NCBI RefSeq assembly: GCF_932274485.2
Contig: NC_065882.2
Coordinates: 61,789,431 to 61,853,430, forward strand
Direction of reading: 5' to 3'
Length of the DNA stretch: 64,000 bases
Source of the DNA: Patella vulgata
Taxonomy: Eukaryota; Mollusca; Gastropoda; Patellidae
The position numbers were made by a program, and so were the translations under genes. Under the pieces are notes generated by a model. That model was not told the DNA's origin and searched no databases. It saw nothing but the letters and a program-made list of their open reading frames with translations. Shown piece by piece: positions 1 through 9,892 of this stretch (positions are counted from its first letter, which is position 1; every line of letters starts with the position of its first letter).

Positions 1-987
1 ATTTTAGGATCCTCTTAATATTACAGAACATTGTCCACAAAACAAATGTTTTAAGATACAATTTTGCATTTGAACTCATTTAAATATGGTCGTATATTTT
101 TGCATCCCTTTTTGTCAGTATGTGAAAGATTAATCGAAATATATTTGAAAGATAGAACTCAAGAAACTCCTAGAAAAAATCTGTAATTTCCCACTACGCA
201 GGCCAATCCAAATGGCACGGAAAAGACGGTTGTACAGACCCGCCATTCATGGTGAGACTGGTACCAAACTACATACTTTTGTTTTCATTGAAATCGTAAA
301 ATTTTCTAGAATTTGTTGGCTAAAATAAATCGTCAAAGACAATCGGGATGTTAATGGGAGTATGGTATTAGAAAAACAGGTAGATCAAATACTAATATGT
401 TGGATTATTGCTGTGACTTTGCCTCTTCGACAAATGACCGGTAAAAATGTCTAACATCTTCGAACATCATTTTCATTGCACAAGAGTTATACATAACCCC
501 ACCCCCATTCTTTTAAGTTCTTTCCGGTGATAACTAAGATTGTTTTTGTCCATATTTCAATTGTCCATAATTATTATAATTATTTATGAAATCATTTGAT
601 TTTTGGATGTGATGCGTTGAAAATACATATCTATATGATGTGTAGAACATGCAAATCTATAACATATATTTCCATGTCGGTCACTTTTTGCTGGGATCGG
701 ATAGAAAGCGATGTTTTAAATATTGATCTGGCATGCACACTGTGAACTGTTGGTGTCTAATAAAATGATACACAAATAAGCCTTATTCTGTATTTAGGTA
801 TGTAATCGAAAAATTGAAAAGTGTATTAGAGCGTCTGACACATAAGCGGGATTTTTGAGGTCGCCGAAACCCGATAAGGACACAAAAAATAGCGGCCAAA
901 ATGTCACAATTTTCCATTTTTTGCCAAATGCTTAAAGCAAGGGATAAAATTCGAGATGACTTTACTAATTACTTCCACATTGTGTTG
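1..987. other. Non-coding flank, no feature seen
   Basis: AT-rich sequence left of the LTR element, with no convincing ORF, SINE or terminal repeat. The last four bases (gttg, 984-987) are the left target-site duplication of the LTR element. Confidence 0.6.
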
Positions 988-1658
988 TGTCATGTATTAC
1001 ATGATATTGTTATGTGTGTATAATTGTCTCTATGATTATAATGAATAATAGTTGTGGTGTGATTCGTCTGCTAGCATTGTTGCAGAATTTAGAGACTTTT
1101 TAATCAAGACGAGCGCGTGCTGGTGACCACGTGATGCCGGGGTTGCGGCAGATGCATGGGAACCAGCGGCATGGTGGAGATTTGTTGTGAAGTTTCGTGT
1201 GTAAATTCTTTCATTGCATAGTTAGATATAAGTTATTGCATTATTTTATACCGTGTGAATGTTCGGTAATATGTCTAAATCATCGTTGATAACTCGTATC
1301 AAGTTCGTTTCATGATTATAGTAAGTAATTCGCGATAGAGTAGAAGATTCCAGCATCAACGCAGATTCCAGAATAGTTCGACCCACGTGACATCGGAATG
1401 TGTGTTGACCAACATTTGTGTCAGGAACTGATTCTTTAATATATAATTAATAATACTGTCTAATATTTAATGTCCATTACAAGTCCGTTACGTATGTTTT
1501 TGTATGATTCTCTCGTATTACCATGTTTGTGATTGTTGTTTACCGTTCACTGTAATAAATCATGTTATTAATTGTACATTGACGTTGTCTATAATTTCTG
1601 CTGACGGGGCGTATTTCATGAATAGGTTATTTCTGGCCTTGTTTTAAGTGACGTAACA
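988..1658 (+). repeat. 5' LTR of the Gmr1-like element, copy A
   Basis: 671-bp LTR beginning tgtcatgtattac and ending gacgtaaca. It matches the 3' LTR beginning at 6811. The two share most of their length (for example the gtgacatcggaatgtgtgtt stretch) but differ in a block near the 5' end that holds indels. Confidence 0.88.
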
Positions 1659-1793
1659 GAAATTGGGGGCTTAAGTCCGGGATAATCCGTATATATTTAT
1701 GATATTAGTTAAATTTCTTATGTAAACGAAATTTATAATACACAGATTTGTGTTTTGGTATATTTATAAATCAGCAGAAAGTAGAAAGTCAAT

Positions 1794-2957
1794 ATGGTGT
1801 TTACTGTCCAAACATTTTTGTCAAAACCAACTCTGGTGGAGTTTGACGGATTAAAGAAGGTTGAATTGTTAGAACTTGCCATTCATTTCAAAGTTAAAGT
1901 AAATCAATCTATGAGAAAGAACATAATTAAAAATGCAGTACTTAAAACCTTGGTTGATAATAATATTTTTGATGAAGATGCCTTAGATTTAATTAGTGAG
2001 ATACCAGGTGATGTAGATGTTTTAAAATTAAAAGAGTTAGAATTTCAACATCAGTTAAAACGACTAGAATTACAACAAAGGCAAGAAGTACATATTAAAG
2101 AATTAGAAATTCAAAAGGAAATTAAGATAAAAGAAATTGAATTGGCAAATCAGTCACACTCCACACAGCAGTCATTATTAAATCATTTTGATGCAGCAAA
2201 GCATATCAGATTAGTTCCTAAATTTCAAGAAAAGGAAATAGATCAGTATTTTTTACATTTTGAAAAGATAGCTGCTAGTTTAAAATGGCCAAAAGAAAAT
2301 TGGACACTATTATTACAAAGTGTATTATTAGGTAAAGCTAGAGAAATATTTTCAGCTATGTCCCTTGAACAAAGTTCTAATTATGATACAGTCAAACATG
2401 CAATTCTTAATGCCTATGCTTTAGTCCCAGAGGCATATAGACAAAAATTTAGAAATTCAATCAAAGTTAATGAACAAACACATGTAGAATTTTCCAGAGT
2501 AAAAGAACACTTATTTGATAGGTGGCTTGATTCTAAAGAAATTAATAGAAACTTTAGTAAACTTAGACAACTTATGTTACTAGAAGAATTTAAACATTGT
2601 ATACATGTTGATATTAGAACATTTCTAGACGAACATAAAGTAAGCACACTAAGTGAAGCAGCTACAATGGCTGATGACTATTCACTCACACATGATTTAA
2701 TTTCTACTAAAAGTAGCCAAAGGCTAGACAAATCTCCCCATGCCGCTACCTCTCATTATACCCCAAATAAAGTAATTCAGAGTAGATCACCCTTTAACCC
2801 TCAAACTTATGATAAAGTCAAGTCAAATAGTGATAGCACTGTTAGGCCTAAGCCAGAAGCATATAAAGGGGTGGATCATCATAAAATACCTGTATGTTCT
2901 TATTGTCATAAAAAAGGGCATATTATTTCAGAGTGCTGGATTCTTCAAAGAAAATAA
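1794..2957 (+). CDS. Gag-like ORF of the Gmr1-like element, copy A
   Basis: 387-residue ORF. Residues about 68-118 form a long charged coiled coil rich in Leu, Glu, Gln and Lys. The middle (about residues 135-300) is a capsid-like helical region; its C-terminal part, with a LRQLMLLEEF core and a STLSEAATMADDY end, resembles the SCAN fold. The C-terminus has a CCHC knuckle (C368, C371, H376, C381). Known family fact: the vertebrate SCAN domain is thought to derive from the Gag of Gmr1-like elements. It is followed closely by the protease-integrase ORF. The copy B counterpart is the same length. Confidence 0.85.
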   Translation: MVFTVQTFLSKPTLVEFDGLKKVELLELAIHFKVKVNQSMRKNIIKNAVLKTLVDNNIFDEDALDLISEIPGDVDVLKLKELEFQHQLKRLELQQRQEVHIKELEIQKEIKIKEIELANQSHSTQQSLLNHFDAAKHIRLVPKFQEKEIDQYFLHFEKIAASLKWPKENWTLLLQSVLLGKAREIFSAMSLEQSSNYDTVKHAILNAYALVPEAYRQKFRNSIKVNEQTHVEFSRVKEHLFDRWLDSKEINRNFSKLRQLMLLEEFKHCIHVDIRTFLDEHKVSTLSEAATMADDYSLTHDLISTKSSQRLDKSPHAATSHYTPNKVIQSRSPFNPQTYDKVKSNSDSTVRPKPEAYKGVDHHKIPVCSYCHKKGHIISECWILQRK

Positions 2958-3092
2958 AATAAAAATACTAGTTTAAAATCCAGTGCTTGTGTTTCATTAA
3001 AAAGCCCTGAAGCGCCAATTAAATTAAACTTCCCTGAAAAGGTTGTTGATAATGCTGCGTCTGAATTTATTATTGAGGAGTTTAAGCCTTTT

Positions 3093-5099
3093 GTGTCTGA
3101 AGGATTAGTGTCACTTGTAGGTGACGATGCCAATTTAAAAACCCTTAGGATATTACGTGATACAGGAGCTTCACAAAGTTTGATGTTAGAAAAAGTTTTA
3201 CCCTTTTCATCAAAGTCTTCTGTAGATGCTAATGTTCTTATTCAGGGTGTTCATTTGGGCTTTGTTAGTGTACCTCTTCATGATATTAACTTAAAGTCAG
3301 ATTTAGTTTCTGGGCGTGTTACTGTGGGTATTAGACCTACTCTTCCTGTAGAAGGTATAGATTTATTACTAGGGAATGACTTAGCGGGTGATAAAGTTAT
3401 TGTTAACCCGATTCTATCAAATAATCCTTCTTTTGAAAAGCCTGTTCACGATAATCAGGATTCTGATTTATTTACTTACCCTGCTTGTGCAGTTACTAGG
3501 GCTATGAGTAAGATGTCTGAAAAGAAATCTCTTAATGAGGATATGTCTATTAATGAAGATTCTTATGTGTTAGAGGACACTTTTATGGCGAATATTCCTG
3601 ATATTCAGTTTGATGCTTCATTTGATAAGGACCAAGTTCCTATTTTACACGACAGTACCTCTTTTCACCCTAATAATCTTGAAGGTTTAGGTCCAGACCC
3701 TTTAAGTCGTTCTGAATTAATTATTGAACAAGGAAATGACCCTGATCTTGTCAATTGTTATGGTCAGTGTTTATCTTTAGACGAGGTGGAGAATGTCCCT
3801 ATTTGTTTTTATAAAAATGATAATGTTTTGATGAGGAAATGGAGACCGCCAGATGCGAATGTTAGTGATGAGTGGAAGGTTGTTCATCAGATTGTTGTGC
3901 CAAAATTATATCGTCAAGAGGTTATAAGTTTAGCCCATGATTTGCCCATGGCTGGTCATTTGGGAGTTAACAAGACCTACCAAAGGATCTTAAACCATTT
4001 TTATTGGCCGAATCTGAAAAAGGATGTTGTTGAATTGTGCAAGTCATGTCACAACTGTCAGGTTGTTGGAAAGCCTAATCAGATAATTCCTATCGCGCCT
4101 CTGTATCCCATCCCAGCATTTGAAGAACCTTTTAGTAGAGTACTTATCGATTGTGTGGGACCACTTCCTAAAACAAAAACAGGCAATGAATACCTTTTAA
4201 CAATTATGTGTGCCTCCACTCGTTTTCCAGAGGCGATTCCTCTTAGAAATATTAAAACGCCAAATATAGTGAAAGCTTTAATTAAATTTTTCACATTAGT
4301 TGGTTTACCTAAATCTATACAGTCAGATCAAGGATCTAATTTTATGTCTAATTTGTTTCAGCAAGTCATGCATCAGTTAGATATTAATCAATTTAAATCT
4401 AGTGCATATCACCCTCAATCGCAGGGGGCGCTTGAACGTTTCCACCAAACTTTAAAAAATATGATTCGGTCATATTGTTTAGAGCACAAAAGAGATTGGG
4501 ACGAAGGCGTCCATCTTCTTTTATTTGCCGCTCGAGAAGCCGTTCAGGAGTCCCTTGGATTCAGCCCATTCGAATTAGTATTTGGCCACTCAGTGCGGGG
4601 ACCGCTTACATTTCTTAAAGAGAAATGGTTAGGTGATGATACTAATATCAATATGTTAGATTATGTTGTTAGTTTTAAAGAAAGACTTAAAAGAGCATGT
4701 GAAATTGCCAAAGAAAATCTTAAAAATAGCCAGGTCAAAATGAAATACTGGTATGACAAGAAAGCCAAGAATCGTAATTTTAAATCTGGTGACAAGGTGC
4801 TTGCCTTTTTACCTATTCCTGGTAGTCCGCTACAGGCCCGATATCACGGTCCTTATGAAGTTGAATCTAAAGTTAGTGACTTAGATTATGTTATTAAAAC
4901 GCCTGGTCGTCGAAAACAAAACCAGTTATGTCATATTAACATGTTAAAGCCATATATTGAGAGAGAAACTTCAAACATTAGTAGACCTGTTGCTAATTTA
5001 TCTGTGATGCAGGACGGAGGGGCTGACAAGGACAGCTGTCTAGTCGTTCGGATGGGACGAAAAACCGAGGTCCCGTGTACACATTGGCGTGCACGTTAA
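3093..5099 (+). CDS. Protease-integrase ORF of the Gmr1-like element, copy A
   Basis: 668-residue ORF. The aspartic protease motif DTGAS is at residues 23-27. The integrase zinc-binding segment has H282/H289 and C319/C322. The catalytic core has D353 (IDCVGPLP), D412 (SDQGSNF) and E448 (GALERF), a DD35E spacing. A basic C-terminal region with a GPYEVESKV stretch follows. The last part of the ORF is SINE sequence, because a SINE is inserted at 5005. Integrase lies upstream of reverse transcriptase, the reverse of the usual Ty3 order. Confidence 0.88.
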   Translation: MSEGLVSLVGDDANLKTLRILRDTGASQSLMLEKVLPFSSKSSVDANVLIQGVHLGFVSVPLHDINLKSDLVSGRVTVGIRPTLPVEGIDLLLGNDLAGDKVIVNPILSNNPSFEKPVHDNQDSDLFTYPACAVTRAMSKMSEKKSLNEDMSINEDSYVLEDTFMANIPDIQFDASFDKDQVPILHDSTSFHPNNLEGLGPDPLSRSELIIEQGNDPDLVNCYGQCLSLDEVENVPICFYKNDNVLMRKWRPPDANVSDEWKVVHQIVVPKLYRQEVISLAHDLPMAGHLGVNKTYQRILNHFYWPNLKKDVVELCKSCHNCQVVGKPNQIIPIAPLYPIPAFEEPFSRVLIDCVGPLPKTKTGNEYLLTIMCASTRFPEAIPLRNIKTPNIVKALIKFFTLVGLPKSIQSDQGSNFMSNLFQQVMHQLDINQFKSSAYHPQSQGALERFHQTLKNMIRSYCLEHKRDWDEGVHLLLFAAREAVQESLGFSPFELVFGHSVRGPLTFLKEKWLGDDTNINMLDYVVSFKERLKRACEIAKENLKNSQVKMKYWYDKKAKNRNFKSGDKVLAFLPIPGSPLQARYHGPYEVESKVSDLDYVIKTPGRRKQNQLCHINMLKPYIERETSNISRPVANLSVMQDGGADKDSCLVVRMGRKTEVPCTHWRAR

Positions 5100-5278
5100 A
5101 GATCCCTTGACAGTTGGAATTCGATATAAGAGTAGGCCGTAGTGCCGCTGTCCGGGCAAAATTTCCCTCATAGCACACTGTATGGCGTATGCCCGTCTTC
5201 ATTAGCCCAGTTCGGAGCAAAACAGTAGGACGTTAAACCCCATTTCATTTCATTTCATTTCATTTGCTAATTTATCTG
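4992..5278 (+). mobile_element. 5'-truncated SINE inserted in pol, copy A
   Basis: SINE body 5005-5265 between perfect 13-bp direct repeats gctaatttatctg (4992-5004 and 5266-5278). It lacks the tRNA-like head and keeps the conserved block with acattggcgtgcacgttaaa and the tail ggacgttaaaccccatttc followed by repeated atttc. The same insertion is in copy B (44011-44271), so it predates the large duplication. Confidence 0.92.
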
Positions 5279-5283
5279 CTGTT

Positions 5284-6846
5284 TTGTCGAATGATGAACA
5301 AGAAGTTATAGAACCTATACAATGTGATATTAAATTAAAGAATTCTGTTATACTTTCAAATTTAGATACTAAACTTAATCATTTAAGTGATGTTGAAAAA
5401 GATGAGTTAAAATCTTTAATACATAAATACATACATTTATTTCCTGATGTTCCAAGTAAAACGGAGGCTATATATCATGATGTTGACGTGGATGGGGCTG
5501 TACCTGTTAAACAACACCCATACCGTTTAAATCCTCTTAAATTGGAACATTTGAGAAATGAAGTTAAGTATATGTTGGAAAATGACATTATTGAACCCAG
5601 TTACAGTGACTGGAGTTCACCATGCATATTAGTTCCAAAGCCTGATAAGTCATATCGTTTTTGTACAGACTTTAGAAAAGTTAATTCTGTTTCAATAACT
5701 GATTCATTTCCTATCCCTAGAATAGATGATTGTATTGATAAAATTGGTGATGCACAATTTGTTAGTAGATTCGATCTTTTAAAGGGATATTGGCAGGTTC
5801 CATTAACGGAAAGGGCTAAAAGGGTATCAGCTTTTGTAACACCAGATGGTCTTTTTCAGTATAAAGTAATGCCGTTTGGTATGAAAAACGCACCACCTAC
5901 CTTTCAAAGATTAGTTAACGGAATTATTGCCGATTTACAAAATTGTGAGGGGTATATTGACGACATTATTACTTATAGTGATACATGGGAACAGCACAAG
6001 AATCAGTCAGATGCTTTATTTAAGAAATTATCTGATGCTACATTAACTGTAAATCTCATGAAAAGTGAATTTTGTCATGCTACTGTAGAATATTTAGGCC
6101 ATATTGTAGGTCAAGGACAAGTAAAACCTATTAAAGCAAAAGTTGAAGCTATTGTAAATTTTACTCAGCCGAATAATAAGAAAGAAATGATGAGATTTTT
6201 AGGTATGGCTGGTTATTATCGGAAGTTTTGTCCAAATTTTTCAGTTATTGCTAATCCCATGACAGATTTATTAAAAAAAGATGCTAAATTTATTTGGTCT
6301 AATCAATGTGCGAAAGCGTTTGATAAACTTAAAGCCATACTAATCACCTCTCCAATTCTTATCATACCAGATTTTACTAAACAGTTTAAACTTTCGGTAG
6401 ATGCAAGTGATACAGGTGCAGGTTCAGTTTTGTCTCAGAATGATGTAAATGACATTGAACATCCTATATGTTATTTTTCAAAGAAATTTAATAGATATCA
6501 AAAGAATTACTCTACCATTGAAAAAGAATGCTTGGCATTAATACTGTCTCTGCAACACTTTGATTTCTATTTGGGAACAACTTTATATCCTGTAATTGTA
6601 TGTACAGATCACAACCCACTTACTTTTATTCATAAAATGAAAAATAAGAACCAGAGGTTGCTCAGATGGAGTTTAATGTTACAAGAATACAACATTGTTA
6701 TTAAACATATAAAAGGTAGAGATAATGTTATACCTGATACCTTATCTAGAGTAAATTACGTGTTACATTTAAAGTTTACATTACATTTAAACTTTTTTAA
6801 AGGGGGGAGGTGTCATGTATTACATGATATTGTTATGTGTGTATAA
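5284..6846 (+). CDS. Reverse transcriptase-RNase H ORF of the Gmr1-like element, copy A
   Basis: 520-residue ORF. RT motifs in order: RFCTDFRKVN (about 125-134), FDLLKGYWQV (about 163-172), PFGMKNAP (about 197-204) and the catalytic YIDD (224-227). RNase H has D373 (SVDASDTGAG), E415 (STIEKECLAL) and D442 (CTDHNPLTFI). The C-terminus overlaps the purine-rich tract and the start of the 3' LTR. The RT is unmistakably of Ty3/Gypsy type despite lying after integrase. Confidence 0.9.
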   Translation: MSNDEQEVIEPIQCDIKLKNSVILSNLDTKLNHLSDVEKDELKSLIHKYIHLFPDVPSKTEAIYHDVDVDGAVPVKQHPYRLNPLKLEHLRNEVKYMLENDIIEPSYSDWSSPCILVPKPDKSYRFCTDFRKVNSVSITDSFPIPRIDDCIDKIGDAQFVSRFDLLKGYWQVPLTERAKRVSAFVTPDGLFQYKVMPFGMKNAPPTFQRLVNGIIADLQNCEGYIDDIITYSDTWEQHKNQSDALFKKLSDATLTVNLMKSEFCHATVEYLGHIVGQGQVKPIKAKVEAIVNFTQPNNKKEMMRFLGMAGYYRKFCPNFSVIANPMTDLLKKDAKFIWSNQCAKAFDKLKAILITSPILIIPDFTKQFKLSVDASDTGAGSVLSQNDVNDIEHPICYFSKKFNRYQKNYSTIEKECLALILSLQHFDFYLGTTLYPVIVCTDHNPLTFIHKMKNKNQRLLRWSLMLQEYNIVIKHIKGRDNVIPDTLSRVNYVLHLKFTLHLNFFKGGRCHVLHDIVMCV

Positions 6847-7221
6847 TTGTCTCTATGATTATAATGAATAATCAGTTCATTGTTGTTACTAAAGTTGTGG
6901 TGTGATTCGTGATGCTGGGGTTGCGGCAGAGGCATGGCAACCAGCGGCATGGTGGAGATTTGTTGTGAAGTTTCGTGTGTAAATTCTTTCATTGCATAGT
7001 TAGATATAAGTTATTGTATTATTTTATACCGTGTGAATGTTCGGTAATATGTCTAAATCATCGTTGATAACTCGTATCAAGTTCGTTTCATGATTATAGT
7101 AAGTAATTCGCGATAGAGTAGAAGATTCCAGCATCAACGCAGATTCCAGAATAGTTCGACCCACGTGACATCGGAATGTGTGTTGACAAACATGTGTGTT
7201 AGGAACTGATTCTTTAATATA

Positions 7222-8748
7222 CTATTCAAAAAAAGTAGGGGATATTTGATTTTGGGGGCATAATACTAAAATATGCAAATGACTACGAAAAAAGTCACTA
7301 TAGAACCTAACAGAAAAAACATTTCCAGTTACATGTGACGCCCAAACGCACCAATAGCTACCGCATGGAATGCAGGTGATGCTTGGGATCATCATGGGGG
7401 TCCAACCCAAGATTTGCACGACTCTGACTTTGAATGTTACAGTCATTGTGGCATTGAATTCCAGGGTGGAAACATCAGTTTAATTGTTTTAGTGACCAGA
7501 AAACAAATTTTGATATGCGTCGGCTTACCAAAAATGAAAGGTTACGTGCTCTTGCATGCTACAGATCGGCACAACACAGGCGGTTGTGGCGCGGACGATG
7601 AATGTTTCTCAGTCTGTCATAAGCAGGCTATGGTCCAGATACCGTGATACACAACCTGTACAGGACAGACCACGCTCAGGTCGACCAAGGGCGACAACTC
7701 AAGCCCAGGATCGATTTATCCGTACCTTGGCCTTGAGAAATCGTGTCATCACAGCAAATCAGGTAAGCGCTCGTCTTCAAACAGACACTGGTGTGAGAGT
7801 GAGTGGCCAGACGATTCGGAATCGACTGCATAGGGGTCACCTTTCGCGCCCGACGTCCTCGCGTGATCCCTTGTTTGAGAGATCATCACATTCAGGCAAG
7901 ACGTCGTTGGTGTAGGGATCGTCAACACTGGGATAATCGACGCTGGAGCAATGTGATGTTTTCAGATGAGTCAAGGTTCACTGTTGATTTTTTGGACAGA
8001 CGTAGGAGGGTGTGGCGTCGTCGAAACGAGCGCTTCCAAGACGTTAACGTCATCAGACATGATCGATTTGGGGGTGGTTCTGTTATGGTGTGGGGAGGCA
8101 TCACTGTTGCTGGAAGAACGGCTTTACATGTTGTTGCAGGGCGTGTTACAGGCCAGTACTACCGGGACAACATCTTGGCAGTCCATGTTGTGCCGTTCGC
8201 ACGACGTCATGGCCGCCGTTTCATCTTCCAGGATGACAACGCAAGATGTCACAGGGCCAGGATCGTTACAGGTTACCTCCAACAACAGAACATCACCACA
8301 TTACCTTGGCCAGCACTGAGTCCCGACCTCTCCCCCATCGAGCATGTCTGGGACATGCTTGGACAGAGGTTACGTCAACGTCAACAACGTCCTGCCAATG
8401 TCCAAGAACTTGCTGCTGCGTTGCAACAGGAATGGGACAAGCTGGACCAAAATGACCTTATACGTCTCATTAGGAGTATGCCACGTCGGATCAATGCTTG
8501 TTTGGCAAACAGAGGAGGATTTACCCGTAACTGACTTGGTTGTGATGCTGTGGTAACTTTGCTGTTTGACCCCGGGTATCATTTTACCCTTATAATGGTC
8601 AGTCTGTGCCTTACTTAGTCTAACGATCATTTGGAATAAATCGATGAATGTGAACTTCATTTCATTTTGTCATTTGTTTCTTCGTCAGTTTCATTAGGTG
8701 ACTTTAATAACACTTAAAAATCAAATATCCCCTACTTTTTTTGAATAG
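7222..8748 (+). mobile_element. Tc1-like DNA transposon T1 (DD34E), copy A
   Basis: 1527 bp with terminal inverted repeats of about 32 bp (ctattcaaaaaaagtagggg...) and TA on both sides (7220-7221 and 8749-8750). It holds a transposase gene on the + strand that matches T2 except for point changes. T1, T2 and T3 are all 1527 bp and almost identical, which suggests recent amplification. T1 lies inside the 3' LTR of the Gmr1-like element. Confidence 0.95.
7515..8534 (+). pseudogene. Tc1 transposase of T1, frameshifted
   Basis: Reads as MRRLTKNERLRAL at the start, and later shows FSDESRF, FQDDNARCH and SPDLSPIEHVW, so all three catalytic acids (D, D, E) are still encoded. Compared with the intact T2 gene it has two single-base indels. 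One base is missing near 7551-7556 (cttgcatgc instead of cttggcatgc), and one t is extra near 7841 (acctttcgcg instead of accttcgcg). Between them the frame is open, and after the second the rest of the protein is open to the stop. Copy B (46521-47540) has the same two changes, so they predate the duplication. Confidence 0.88.
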
Positions 8749-8969
8749 TATATATAATTAATAATACTGTCTAATATTTAATGTCCATTACAAGTCCGTT
8801 ACTTATGTTTTTGTATGATTCTCTCGTATTACCATGTTTGTGATTGTTGTTTATCGTTCACTGTAATAAATCATGTTATTAATTGTACATTGACGTTTTC
8901 TATAATTTCTGCTGCCGGGGCGTATTTCATGAATAGGTTATTTCTGGCCTTGTTTTAAGTGACGTAACA

Positions 8970-9081
8970 GTTGTAGGATATGTTTTTATTTGTTCATTAC
9001 AAAATGAATTCTAATTCGTGTTTTTAATTTCGAATATTATGGAATATAGTGAGTTACAAACTTATCTCCTTTAAGTTGGGA
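8970..9081. other. Short flank with LTR-element target duplication
   Basis: Starts with gttg (8970-8973), the right target-site duplication of the LTR element. Nothing else is seen. Confidence 0.6.
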
Positions 9082-9352
9082 GAAATGGGGTTTAACGTGC
9101 ACTCGACAAAAACAAGGCCATTTCGGAACTAACATATGGTTCAATTTTATTTCAATAATTCGCTTGCGCGTAGGGGGTCTTCAGCAGTGTGGGGGGGGGG
9201 GGGGGCGGAGGACCAGGAGAAAACCCACGAGATTGGACAGGCGACTCTACTCCTTATCATGTACAACTGGGGAATCGAAACCACGCCAGTTGACTCAATG
9301 ACAGACCTAATGATACAGCACGCACGTGCTAACCATTTGCCCCCCCCCCTCT
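9082..9352 (-). mobile_element. tRNA-derived SINE, V-SINE/RUDI-like
   Basis: Minus-strand SINE. Its 3' tail reads aatggggtttaacg on the + strand at the left. The central block corresponds to gggttttctcc...ggtttcctccc on the SINE strand, like the V-SINE core. The tRNA-like head at the right has a B-box-like ggtttcgattcc, and an A-box region partly replaced by poly-C. The run of g at 9191-9204 is a homopolymer within the core. It lies between T1 and T2 and is absent from copy B. Confidence 0.82.
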
Positions 9353-9890
9353 ATTAAATGGACTTTGACTATCACATTCACTTAAAAAGGCATTATTCAA
9401 GAGCTACATAGGCCTATTGCATGTCTGTCTTTGGGCCTTAAATGTTATATAGATTATTGATTAGCCATTTATTAACATGACAAAACCATAATCAACTATC
9501 GATGCCATCGGATGGTTCCGATTCTAAGTAGATTAGAACGGTTCGCCCATTTTAATGATTTAATTTAAGAATGGAAAAGCGAGCCTAAATCTGACTCACC
9601 AGCACCATGGTTACGATAATAAACAATCAATACACACGTCTTATCAAAACTACAAATATTGATAACTTCGTCGCTCAAAATAAAGTAATTTGAATGAAAT
9701 TTTCAATATATTCATTTTGCATTATACAACCTCCGAACAGTTATCGATTTTTTTAACTCAATAACAAGTAAACAAATATTAACGAGACTTGGAATGTCTA
9801 CCTCAAGTTTGAACGCTGATACCATCTGCACATATTGACTATCTAATTCACGAATCTAACATTCCATTCTTAAAAACACTTGTATAGATA
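9353..9890. other. Non-coding spacer between T1 and T2, no feature seen
   Basis: AT-rich, with no convincing ORF or repeat. Part of the 2272-bp segment missing from copy B. Confidence 0.55.
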
Positions 9891-9892
9891 TA

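Larger units (their letters stand above)
988..8969 (+). mobile_element. Gmr1-like Ty3 (Gypsy) LTR retrotransposon, copy A
   Basis: LTRs start tgtcatg and end gtaaca; flanking direct repeats are gttg (984-987 and 8970-8973). Inside are a Gag ORF with a zinc knuckle, then protease and integrase, then Ty3-type reverse transcriptase and RNase H, then a purine-rich tract (about 6800-6810) before the 3' LTR. The order PR-IN-RT-RH is that of Copia, but the RT is clearly Ty3-like. That combination defines the Gmr1 group. A SINE sits in pol and a Tc1 in the 3' LTR. The LTRs differ by a few substitutions and some indels, so the insertion is not brand new. It is a fossil with about one clear interruption of pol (the SINE); the rest is largely open. 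Confidence 0.9.
6811..8969 (+). repeat. 3' LTR of the Gmr1-like element, split by Tc1 T1, copy A
   Basis: The LTR begins tgtcatg right after a ggggggagg purine tract. It is interrupted at 7222-8748 by Tc1 element T1 and resumes to end gacgtaaca at 8969. Without T1 and the extra TA it is about 630 bp, compared with 671 bp for the 5' LTR. Confidence 0.88.

Noticed and set aside
4993-5220. 75-codon minus-strand ORF overlapping the end of the integrase ORF
   Set aside because: Entirely within the inserted SINE; the same peptide appears at the full-length SINE 34807-35174.
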